9,740 nt of DNA from an uncultured Prevotellaceae bacterium. GTDB taxonomy: Bacteria; Bacteroidota; Bacteroidia; Bacteroidales; Muribaculaceae. The position numbers and the translations under genes are program-made. The notes beneath the pieces were generated by a model that worked only from the letters and a program-made list of their open reading frames with translations, had not been told where the DNA came from and searched no databases. Below are positions 1 to 5,802 of the stretch, piece after piece. Every line of letters starts with the position of its first letter. Position 1 is the first letter of the stretch. The stretch spans positions 1 to 9,740 of the forward strand of contig CAMGFF010000064.1 of NCBI GenBank assembly GCA_946055125.1, read 5' to 3'.

Positions 1-31
1 TCATTTTTTAGAAGTTTAGATATACTATTTT

Positions 32-1135
32 ATGGCACTTCAATGTGGTATCGTAGGATTGCCCAATGTGGGCAAATCCACGCTGTTCAACTGTCTGTCG
101 AATGCTAAGGCGCAATCGGCCAATTTCCCTTTCTGCACCATCGAGCCTAATGTGGGCGTTATCACCGTGCCCGATGAGCGCCTCAACAAGCTCGCCGAGC
201 TGGTTCACCCTCAGAAAATCGTGCCCACCACGGTGGAGATTGTGGATATTGCCGGACTGGTGAAGGGCGCGTCGAAGGGCGAGGGCCTGGGCAATAAGTT
301 CCTTGCCAACATTCGCGAGACCGATGCCATAATCCATGTGCTGCGCTGCTTCGACGACGGCAACATCACCCACGTCGACGGCTCTATCGACCCTGTGCGC
401 GACAAGGAGATTATCGACTATGAGCTCCAGATAAAGGACCTTGAGACCGTGGAGAGCCGAATCACGCGCGTGCAGAAGCAGGCCACCACCGGCGGCGACA
501 AGGCCGCAAAGCTACAGCTTGAGGTGCTGCTGCGCTTCAAGGAGGCCCTGGAGCAGGGCAAGGCTGCACGCACAGTGACCTTCGACTCCAAGGACGAGCT
601 GCGTGCCGCCCACGACCTCTTCCTGCTCACCAACAAGCCGGTGCTCTATGTGTGCAACGTCGACGACGACAGCGCCGTGAAGGGCAACAAATACGTCGAC
701 ATGGTGCGCGAGGCCGTGAAGGACGAGGGTGCCGAGATACTCATTGTGGCTGCCAAGACCGAGAGCGAGATTGCCGAATTCGACACCTACGAGGAGCGCC
801 AGATGTTCCTCAATGAGATAGGCCTTGAGGAGAGTGGCGTGAACCGCCTTATCCGTGCCGCCTACCGTCTGCTCAACCTCGAGACATTCCTCACCGCCGG
901 CCCACAGGAGGTGCGTGCCTGGACCTACCGCCGTGGCAGCAAGGCTCCGCAGTGTGCCGGGGTGATACACAGCGACTTTGAGAAAGGCTTCATTCGCGCC
1001 GAGGTAATCAAATACGACGACTACATCAACTATGGCAGCGAGGCCGCAGTGAAAGAGGCCGGAAAGATGAACGTGGAGGGCAAGGAATATGTGGTGCAGG
1101 ATGGCGACATCATGCACTTCCGCTTCAACGTGTAA
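32..1135 (+). CDS. ychF: Redox-regulated ribosome-binding ATPase YchF (Obg-family P-loop NTPase)
   Basis: This is a complete 367-residue protein, the usual length for the family. YchF/OLA1 proteins bind and hydrolyse ATP rather than GTP, associate with ribosomes and act in stress and translation control in the cytoplasm. The Walker A/G1 motif GLPNVGKST is at residues 9-17. The G3-type DIAG is at 72-75, followed by LVKGASKGEGLGNKF. A coiled-coil-like insert covers about 125-180, and the C-terminal TGS domain about 282-365 (RAWTYRRGSKAPQCAG to GDIMHFRF). Cys35 matches the E. coli redox cysteine and His114 matches the proposed catalytic histidine. The G4 position reads NVDD (209-212), where the family normally has NxxE, so the specificity glutamate appears to be aspartate. 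The ATG at 32 gives the canonical MALQCGIVGLPNVGKS start. Only 31 AT-rich bases lie upstream, so the promoter is outside the window or not recognisable. Identification is near certain. Confidence 0.97.
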   Translation: MALQCGIVGLPNVGKSTLFNCLSNAKAQSANFPFCTIEPNVGVITVPDERLNKLAELVHPQKIVPTTVEIVDIAGLVKGASKGEGLGNKFLANIRETDAIIHVLRCFDDGNITHVDGSIDPVRDKEIIDYELQIKDLETVESRITRVQKQATTGGDKAAKLQLEVLLRFKEALEQGKAARTVTFDSKDELRAAHDLFLLTNKPVLYVCNVDDDSAVKGNKYVDMVREAVKDEGAEILIVAAKTESEIAEFDTYEERQMFLNEIGLEESGVNRLIRAAYRLLNLETFLTAGPQEVRAWTYRRGSKAPQCAGVIHSDFEKGFIRAEVIKYDDYINYGSEAAVKEAGKMNVEGKEYVVQDGDIMHFRFNV

Positions 1136-1221
1136 TCACCCCCCACGCGCGCATTGTCGCCCCCATGAAGAAGATTCGGGCGGGGCGCATAATCGCGTTA
1201 ATCCATCGCACGCTATCGCTT

Positions 1222-1281
1222 CGTTTATTGTTACCCCACACGGACCCGTGTCCTCAAGGCACAGCCGTGTGGGGCTAAACG
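1222..1281. terminator. Long imperfect hairpin downstream of ychF, possible terminator or structured element
   Basis: The core is a perfect 10-bp stem, CCCCACACGG with CCGTGTGGGG, around a 21-base loop. The loop can itself fold through GTG-CC and GGCAC with a TCAA tip. Outer arms CGTTTA and TAAACG add up to six pairs across an asymmetric internal loop. The left arm has a second possible partner, CCGTGT at 1246-1251, so two mutually exclusive folds exist; the long one should be the more stable. No uridine tract follows on the plus strand, so it is not a classical intrinsic terminator, but it is the strongest hairpin after ychF. Confidence 0.4.
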
Positions 1282-1330
1282 TATTACGACATCCACCGGC
1301 CTATTCCGGATGCTCACACATGGGCAGGGC

Positions 1331-1370
1331 AAAAAAATAAATCCGGCTACACATCACGCGCCACCGGATT
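1331..1370 (-). terminator. Intrinsic terminator-like hairpin for the minus-strand fusion gene
   Basis: Read on the minus strand, AATCCGG (1370-1364) and CCGGATT (1346-1340) form a 7-bp stem around a 17-base loop. The T-rich tract TATTTTTTT follows at once (1339-1331). That is the arrangement of a rho-independent terminator, about 165 bases past the stop codon of the gene that ends at 1535. The long loop weakens the call. Confidence 0.45.
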
Positions 1371-1375
1371 CCTTA

Positions 1376-1534
1376 ACCTATGATTCACTTATTTGTTGTT
1401 GCTTATATCTGTTTTAATATGTCTGCAATCAAAATATGTAAAGTTTTGTGTGGTTATATACTTGCCTTGTTGATTCTTCATTTATCATAGAGAGTATTAA
1501 ACATTCGTGTTTGTGTTGAATAAATGAAGTGTAT
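1376..1534. other. AT-rich spacer, no gene seen
   Basis: This would be the 3' untranslated stretch of the minus-strand fusion gene. It is AT-rich, has stops in all frames at short intervals, and shows no hairpin, promoter box or repeat that I can defend. It contrasts sharply in composition with the GC-rich palindromic segment to its left. Confidence 0.5.
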
Positions 1535-3517
1535 TTAATGAATGGGATGATATTCCACAAAAGCCTCAATGGCCTCATAGGCAGCCAGTCCCAGCCCCTT
1601 GTAGAGCTCGGCAGTGGCGCGGTTTCGGTCTTCGGCACGCTGCCAGAAGAGGCGGTCGTCGTTGCCCAGGAATGGGGCGTTCTCCATTTGCGACTGGTGC
1701 TTGAGGATTGAGTTGCGCTTGAAGCGGAGTTCCTCGGGGCTGATAGGCACGGCCATCTCGATGTGGTCGATTTCCCACTCGGCCCATGCGCCACGGTACA
1801 TCCAAATGCGGCATTCGCTCATCCAAGGCTCGTCGAGCAATTCATCGACGGCGGCGAGCACGGCATCGGTGCACACGCGGTGAGTTCCGTGCGGGTCGGC
1901 GAGGTCGCCGGCCACAAATATCTGGTGGGGCTTCACGTCGGCGATAAGTTTCTTCACTATATCCACGTCGCGGCGGCCCAGGTCGCCTTTCTTGATTGTG
2001 CCCGTCTCATAGAATGGCAGCTCGCAGAAGTGAATGTTCTCGGGCTTCACGCCTATGTAGTAGCAGGCAGTGGTTGCCTCACACTGGCGAATTTTGCCCT
2101 TGAGGTAGCGCACTGCCTCAATGTCGATGTCGCCGGGGTGCTTCTGGTTGATGAATCCGTGAATCTCGTGGCTCAGGCGGCGGTATTCCTCGGAGTTGAT
2201 GCCGAAGCGGTCGCCAATGCGGTCCATGAGCATCACATATCGCATCATGTCCTCATCGCCCACGGCGATGTTGCCCGAGGTCTCATAGGCCACGTGCACG
2301 TCGTGGTGCTGGTCCACGAGGCGCTTCAGCGTGCCGCCCATCGAGATTACGTCGTCGTCGGGGTGCGGGCTGAACACAATCACGCGCTTGGGATAGGGGT
2401 TGGCGCGCTCGGGGCGGTTGGAGTCGTCGGCATTAGGCTTGCCGCCGGGCCAGCCGGTGATAGTGTGCTGCAGGTCGTTGAAGATGCGAATGTTCACGTT
2501 ATATGCCGAGCCATAGAGGGCGAGAAGCTCGCTGAGTCCGTGGTCGTTGTAGTCCTTGTTGGTGAGCTTGAGGATTGGCTTGCCGGTCTGCTCGCAGAGC
2601 CACACGATAGCGCGGCGAATGAGCTTGTCGGTCCACTCACACGAGGTCACCTTCCAGGGGTGGCTTATTCGGGTGAGCCGCTCGGCGGCGGGCAGGTCGA
2701 TGTTCATGCTCACATGGCGGTGCAGCTGTAGGAATGAGGCCGGAGTCTGGTCGTTGATTTTGCCCTCCACGGCGTTGAGCACCATTGCAGAGTTGTTCTC
2801 GCCCCAGGCCACGCACACCACCTGCTTTGCGGCGAGGATATTTGAGATGCCCAGCGTCACCGCAGTGGTGGGCACGGCGTCGCAGTGATACGACGAGGCA
2901 ATCATCTGCCTGTTCTCAGGGCTGAGGAGCATGAGGCGGCACGAGGAGCTGGCATTGGAGCCTTGCTCATTGAAGGCCAGGGTGCCGAGCTTGCCCAGCT
3001 CGCAAATGAGCAGGTCGATGCCTCCCGCGGCCTCAATCTCGGCCTCATAGTCCTTGCAATACTGGTGTATGTCCTCAAAGTTGTCCTTGTCGCCAAAGGT
3101 GTGTATGTTGCCGGCAGCCACGTTCACCTTGTCGAGCAATACGCTCTTGAGGCGTGCTATGGTGCTTGGCGACTGCTCGGCGTTGATGGGGAAGAAGTCG
3201 CCAAGGTTAAATACCACCACGTTCTCAAAGTCAACGAGGCCTTTCTTGTAGAGGTCGACCAGCTCGGCATACACGCGCAGCGTGTTGTCGCCGGCACCCA
3301 GGCCCAGTGTGCACTGTCCTTTCAGCGCCACGGCTTTCTTTATGGCCTGAGCTATGCCTTGAGCCACCTCGACTGCTCCCTCCACACTCGACTCATAGAT
3401 GCGGGTGTAGATTTTCTCGTTGCGCGACAATGAAGCGTGTTCTATCTCACTCGAAGGAGCATAGTAGCGCTTGGGTATTCTCACCAGTTTTATTTGGCTG
3501 CTTAGATTAGTTTTCAT
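1535..3517 (-). CDS. NagB-like / PIG-L (LmbE) deacetylase fusion protein (glucosamine-6-phosphate deaminase-like)
   Basis: This 660-residue cytoplasmic protein fuses a NagB-type sugar-phosphate isomerase fold (about residues 40-275), a linker region (276-375) and a PIG-L/LmbE zinc deacetylase domain (about 376-655). Bacteroidota fusions of this kind are usually annotated as glucosamine-6-phosphate deaminase. The deacetylase half looks intact: SPHPDDDVISMGG has His385, Asp387 and Asp388, and DLADPHGTHRVC has His543 and His546 as further metal-ligand candidates. Such domains remove acetyl groups from GlcNAc-type sugars. The NagB half seems inactive. By alignment to E. coli NagB, Asp72 is Gly106, Asp141 is Leu177, His143 is Thr179, Arg172 is Tyr210 and Lys208 is Asn; only Glu148 (Glu184) remains. 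The phosphate loop reads GLGAGDNTL. I chose the ATG at 3517 (MKTNLSSQIKL), which begins as I recall homologues beginning, over an in-frame TTG at 3541. The gene is divergent from the esterase gene and carries its own upstream -7 box. The substrate is unknown. Confidence 0.9.
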   Translation of the reverse strand: MKTNLSSQIKLVRIPKRYYAPSSEIEHASLSRNEKIYTRIYESSVEGAVEVAQGIAQAIKKAVALKGQCTLGLGAGDNTLRVYAELVDLYKKGLVDFENVVVFNLGDFFPINAEQSPSTIARLKSVLLDKVNVAAGNIHTFGDKDNFEDIHQYCKDYEAEIEAAGGIDLLICELGKLGTLAFNEQGSNASSSCRLMLLSPENRQMIASSYHCDAVPTTAVTLGISNILAAKQVVCVAWGENNSAMVLNAVEGKINDQTPASFLQLHRHVSMNIDLPAAERLTRISHPWKVTSCEWTDKLIRRAIVWLCEQTGKPILKLTNKDYNDHGLSELLALYGSAYNVNIRIFNDLQHTITGWPGGKPNADDSNRPERANPYPKRVIVFSPHPDDDVISMGGTLKRLVDQHHDVHVAYETSGNIAVGDEDMMRYVMLMDRIGDRFGINSEEYRRLSHEIHGFINQKHPGDIDIEAVRYLKGKIRQCEATTACYYIGVKPENIHFCELPFYETGTIKKGDLGRRDVDIVKKLIADVKPHQIFVAGDLADPHGTHRVCTDAVLAAVDELLDEPWMSECRIWMYRGAWAEWEIDHIEMAVPISPEELRFKRNSILKHQSQMENAPFLGNDDRLFWQRAEDRNRATAELYKGLGLAAYEAIEAFVEYHPIH

Positions 3518-3639
3518 CGTAGTTAATAATTTTTGCTGCAAACGGACAACTTTTATTTATATTAAAAAATTTAATTAACACTAATTATGATTTAATAATA
3601 TAAATTTCAAAAGCTGCCATTCTCTTTCTTTTTCAGCTA

Positions 3640-3647
3640 CAAAGATA
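3640..3647 (-). promoter_or_regulatory. Bacteroidota -7 promoter box (TATCTTTG) for the fusion gene
   Basis: On the minus strand 3647-3640 reads TATCTTTG, an exact match to the Bacteroidota primary sigma factor -7 element TAnnTTTG. Transcription would start near 3633, giving a leader of about 115 bases to the ATG at 3517, all of it AT-rich. I see no clear TTTG at the -33 position. Confidence 0.55.
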
Positions 3648-3791
3648 AGAAAGATTTTTCAATAGCATGTGCATAAAGCTCATTATTTTTTCGTGTTTTT
3701 TACATCGAGTGCCGCGCCTCCTTGCCGAAAAGGCTCAAAAAAGCGTAATTTTCTGCACCTCACGCCCACTCGGCACATTTTTAGGTGGGCC

Positions 3792-3806
3792 ACACACTGC
3801 GTGTGT
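3792..3806. promoter_or_regulatory. Perfect inverted repeat at the -33 region of the esterase promoter
   Basis: ACACAC and GTGTGT (6-bp arms) flank a 3-base TGC centre. The repeat ends 13 bases before the TATCTTTG box, so it covers the place where a -33 element would sit, and no TTTG is seen there. It could be an operator or activator site. A short alternating purine-pyrimidine dyad can also arise by chance. Confidence 0.3.
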
Positions 3807-3819
3807 CGTGAAAAATTCC

Positions 3820-3827
3820 TATCTTTG
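3820..3827 (+). promoter_or_regulatory. Bacteroidota -7 promoter box (TATCTTTG) for the esterase gene
   Basis: TATCTTTG followed by CGGC is an exact match to TAnnTTTG. The predicted start site is near 3834, leaving a leader of about 86 bases before the esterase ATG at 3920. The same octamer drives the divergent fusion gene. No good -33 TTTG lies at the expected distance, which could mean activator dependence. Confidence 0.6.
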
Positions 3828-3875
3828 CGGCAGCATGGGCGATGAGCCAGGGCTTCCTCCCATGCCAACCATTAA

Positions 3876-3923
3876 ATGAAGACTATTACACACTCTAAAA
3901 AAACACCAAGACTACTGCTATGA
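3876..3923 (+). CDS. Possible 15-codon leader peptide overlapping the esterase start
   Basis: ATG at 3876 opens a 15-codon frame, MKTITHSKKTPRLLL, whose TGA (3921-3923) overlaps the esterase ATG (3920-3922) as ATGA. This overlap is the classic layout for translational coupling. The peptide is basic and ends in a leucine run, rather like the start of a signal peptide. It lies inside the predicted esterase leader. It includes an A7 run (3897-3903), and a -1 slip there would join it in frame to the esterase. It may be a real leader, a remnant of an older N-terminus, or chance. Confidence 0.25.
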   Translation: MKTITHSKKTPRLLL

Positions 3924-5650
3924 CTGAACGAATCGTTTTTGCGCTGTGCGCCCTGTGCTGCTCGATGTGGACGCTCGCCGCCGATGTGCAGGCAGTGTGG
4001 CCCAAGGGCAAGATGCCCCACAGGCAGGACCACCAGATTGCCGCAATGCTCGATGCGGCACGCGACCCTAAATTTAATGCCGACAAGCACCGCGTGGCCT
4101 ACATTGAGTGGATGCCGGCACCCGAGAAAAGCACCCGCACCGGAGCCTGCATGATTCTCATCTCGGGCGGCGCCTATGAGAGCTGCTGCGACATGAGCCT
4201 CATCAAGCTGTGGAACGAGAGGCTCACCGCCGAGGGCATTCAGTGCGTGAACTTCGTGTACCGCACTCCGCGACCCGTGGGGCTGCCCATCTACCAGACG
4301 GCGTGGGAGGATGCCCAGCGTGCCGTGAGGCTGGTGCGCAGCGAGGCCCGCAAGCGCGGCTTCGACCCCGAGAAGATTGGCACCATATCGATGTCGGCCG
4401 GCTCGCACCTCGCGCTGCTGCTTGCAACCAGCTCCATGACACGCGCCTATGAGCCCGTCGACGCGCTCGACAGCATTCCCTGCCACATCAACTGGGCCAT
4501 TGTGAACGCCCCGGCCTATGTAACCACCGACGGCTCGCAGGGTACTCCCTCCACGCGCCAGGGCTACGGAGCCGACGTGAAGCTCTCGGGCATATTCCAC
4601 TTCGACGCACGCACCTGCCCCATGTCGCTCCACCATGGCGGCCTCGACGAATACTCACCCAATGGCTCCACCCTCATCTACCGCGAGCTGCGCCGCCGCG
4701 GCATTCCCGCCGAGCTGCACCTCTACCCCAACCTGGGGCACGGAGCCTTCGGCCTCGACCGCGCCGTGGAATTCATGAACCAAATGCAATTCTACCGCCC
4801 CCTCCAGCCCGAGGTGAGCCTCATGAGCCGCTTCGAGAGCGACTCGGCACGCCGCGAGGTGCTGCGCCAGCCGGTGTGGCCCGAGGGAAAGATGCCCTGC
4901 GCTCAGGCTCACCAGTGCGAGCCATACATTGAGTGGCACTTCCCCAAGACACTGAAGACCAAGGCCATACAGATAATATACAGTGGCGGCGCCTACAACG
5001 TCAACGACCCCAATAGCTTTGAGGTGGCCCCGGCCCGACGCTACCTCAACGACCTGGGCATGACCGTGGTGACGATGCGCTACCGCACCCCCCGCCCACA
5101 CGACCTCGCCAAGCACACCACGGCATGGCAAGACGTGCAACGCGCCATTCGCTTAGTGCGCACTCAGGCCGTGAAATTCGGGCTCGACGGCAACCGCATC
5201 GGCATCATGGGCAGCTCGGCCGGCGGCCACCTCACGCTCATGGGCGTGACCTCGTCGAAGCACCAGGCTTACCTCCCCATCGATGAAATCGACCGCACTC
5301 CCTGCAACGTGCAGTGGGGTATCGGCATCTATCCCGCCTACACCCTCACCGACGGCGCCGACGGTGAGAACTCCGGCCACGGCAATGCCGACGACGCCAC
5401 CCTCGTGCCCGACTTCTCATTCGACCTCGCCACAGCACCCATGCTCTTCATTCATGGCGACGCCGACGGCTATGCCGCAATGGGCTCGGTGAAGACGTGG
5501 GAGAAGATGCGCAGCATGGGCCTGCAGAGCGAGCTGCACACCCTCGCACTGCGCCACCACTGCTTCCAGAACTCGGCCTCGCCCGGCACCGGCAGCTACA
5601 CTTGGCTCGACCGCATCGCCGAGTTCCTGCGCTCACAGCACCAGCTGTAG
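3920..5650 (+). CDS. Secreted protein with two tandem alpha/beta-hydrolase (carbohydrate esterase-like) domains
   Basis: This 576-residue exported protein has a signal peptide (about 1-21, cysteine-rich core, cleavage near TLAA/D) and two homologous alpha/beta-hydrolase domains. Domain 1 (about 25-290) has the oxyanion-type SGGAY (82-86), a nucleophile elbow SMSAG (Ser159), and Asp243 and His274 as the likely triad. Domain 2 (about 318-572) has SGGAY (355-359), elbow GSSAG (Ser433), Asp516 and His546. Both begin with VWPxGKMP and contain YRTPRP followed by a TAWxDxQRAxRLVR helix, so one gene arose by internal duplication or fusion. Relatives in the Aes/BD-FAE-like group remove acetyl or other acyl groups from xylan and similar glycans, so a periplasmic glycan esterase is likely; the substrate cannot be told from sequence. 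The first elbow starts with Ser instead of Gly. It lies upstream of and co-oriented with a GH2 beta-galactosidase that has a promoter of its own. The ATG is preceded by an A-rich leader without a Shine-Dalgarno site, as usual in this phylum. Confidence 0.85.
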   Translation: MTERIVFALCALCCSMWTLAADVQAVWPKGKMPHRQDHQIAAMLDAARDPKFNADKHRVAYIEWMPAPEKSTRTGACMILISGGAYESCCDMSLIKLWNERLTAEGIQCVNFVYRTPRPVGLPIYQTAWEDAQRAVRLVRSEARKRGFDPEKIGTISMSAGSHLALLLATSSMTRAYEPVDALDSIPCHINWAIVNAPAYVTTDGSQGTPSTRQGYGADVKLSGIFHFDARTCPMSLHHGGLDEYSPNGSTLIYRELRRRGIPAELHLYPNLGHGAFGLDRAVEFMNQMQFYRPLQPEVSLMSRFESDSARREVLRQPVWPEGKMPCAQAHQCEPYIEWHFPKTLKTKAIQIIYSGGAYNVNDPNSFEVAPARRYLNDLGMTVVTMRYRTPRPHDLAKHTTAWQDVQRAIRLVRTQAVKFGLDGNRIGIMGSSAGGHLTLMGVTSSKHQAYLPIDEIDRTPCNVQWGIGIYPAYTLTDGADGENSGHGNADDATLVPDFSFDLATAPMLFIHGDADGYAAMGSVKTWEKMRSMGLQSELHTLALRHHCFQNSASPGTGSYTWLDRIAEFLRSQHQL

Positions 5651-5657
5651 CCACGCA

Positions 5658-5684
5658 AGCCACCGGAGGCGGCTGCTCATATTT
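5658..5684 (+). terminator. Weak terminator-like hairpin after the esterase gene
   Basis: AGCC-a-CC (5658-5664) can pair with GG-c-GGCT (5668-5674) around a GGA loop, giving six pairs with one mismatch. The T-rich ATATTTTA follows a few bases later. It sits just after the esterase stop and before the GH2 promoter, so it could end esterase transcripts, but the stem is short and read-through is likely. Confidence 0.3.
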
Positions 5685-5694
5685 TACCGCGCAA

Positions 5695-5726
5695 CTTGCT
5701 TTATTGCACGGAATGTGCTATATTTG
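5695..5726 (+). promoter_or_regulatory. Bacteroidota promoter for the GH2 beta-galactosidase
   Basis: TATATTTG (5719-5726) matches the -7 consensus TAnnTTTG exactly. CTTG (5695-5698), 20 bases upstream, is a near match to the -33 element TTTG at the proper spacing. Transcription would start near 5733, giving a leader of about 70 bases. It is the best two-part promoter in the window and shows that the GH2 gene can be expressed separately from the esterase gene. Confidence 0.65.
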
Positions 5727-5730
5727 CACA
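5714..5730. promoter_or_regulatory. Candidate operator: inverted repeat across the GH2 -7 box
   Basis: TGTGC and GCACA arms flank a 7-base centre, TATATTT, that contains nearly all of the -7 box. A repressor binding this 17-base dyad would block promoter opening. No regulator gene is in the window and the arms are only 5 bp, so the role is inferred from position. Confidence 0.35.
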
Positions 5731-5802
5731 GCACTACCCACAACAGGCAGGCGCATTGTCATTACAACATGAAAACTAACTGATAAAAACAACCAAAAAG
5801 CT

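Larger units (their letters stand above)
1141..1375. repeat. Palindrome-rich GC-rich intergenic segment, possible dispersed repeat
   Basis: This gene-free spacer after ychF carries several inverted repeats. CGCCCC (1158-1163) can pair with GGGGCG (1182-1187). CCCCACACGG (1234-1243) pairs perfectly with CCGTGTGGGG (1265-1274), and outer arms CGTTTA (1222-1227) and TAAACG (1276-1281) can extend that stem. AATCCGG (1340-1346) pairs with CCGGATT (1364-1370). Base composition resembles coding DNA, yet the only plus-strand open frame (1089-1340) begins inside ychF in another frame and encodes nothing I recognise. Several separate palindromes without a gene suggest a repeated element or a structured RNA or terminator region. 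That it occurs elsewhere in the genome is inference and was not tested. Confidence 0.4.
3548..3819. other. Divergent intergenic region between the fusion gene and the esterase gene
   Basis: The spacer between the two divergent genes spans 3518-3919. The left part, up to about 3700, is AT-rich and holds the minus-strand promoter box. The right part is more mixed and holds the plus-strand promoter. A small hairpin, GCC-GAAAA-GGC (3724-3734), and a widely separated GTGCCG (3709-3714)/CGGCAC (3771-3776) pair are present but weak. Open frames of 60-70 codons here on both strands resemble nothing known and overlap the promoters, so I call no gene. Confidence 0.5.

Noticed and set aside
1089..1340. 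83-codon plus-strand frame running from the end of ychF into the spacer
   Set aside because: It starts inside ychF in another frame, crosses strong hairpins and encodes no known fold. The DNA is better explained as a palindromic spacer.
1763..2731. 322-codon open frame on the plus strand opposite the fusion gene
   Set aside because: It is an antisense shadow of the PIG-L half, with the same composition bias and no recognisable motif.
3518..3541. Upstream TTG start adding eight residues to the fusion protein
   Set aside because: The ATG at 3517 gives the expected MKTNLSSQIKL beginning. TTG starts are rare, and the extra codons look like an AT-rich leader.
3709..3776. GTGCCG/CGGCAC arms in the divergent spacer as a terminator or RNA
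   Set aside because: Only six pairs across a 56-base gap, with no supporting inner stem; too weak to report.
3667..3879. Small ORFs (61-70 codons) on both strands of the divergent spacer
   Set aside because: They overlap the promoter boxes, lack a plausible start context, and match no family I know.
5769..5783. Four-codon ORF (MKTN) in the GH2 leader
   Set aside because: It is too short, not coupled to the GH2 start (19 bases away), and expected by chance in an A-rich leader.
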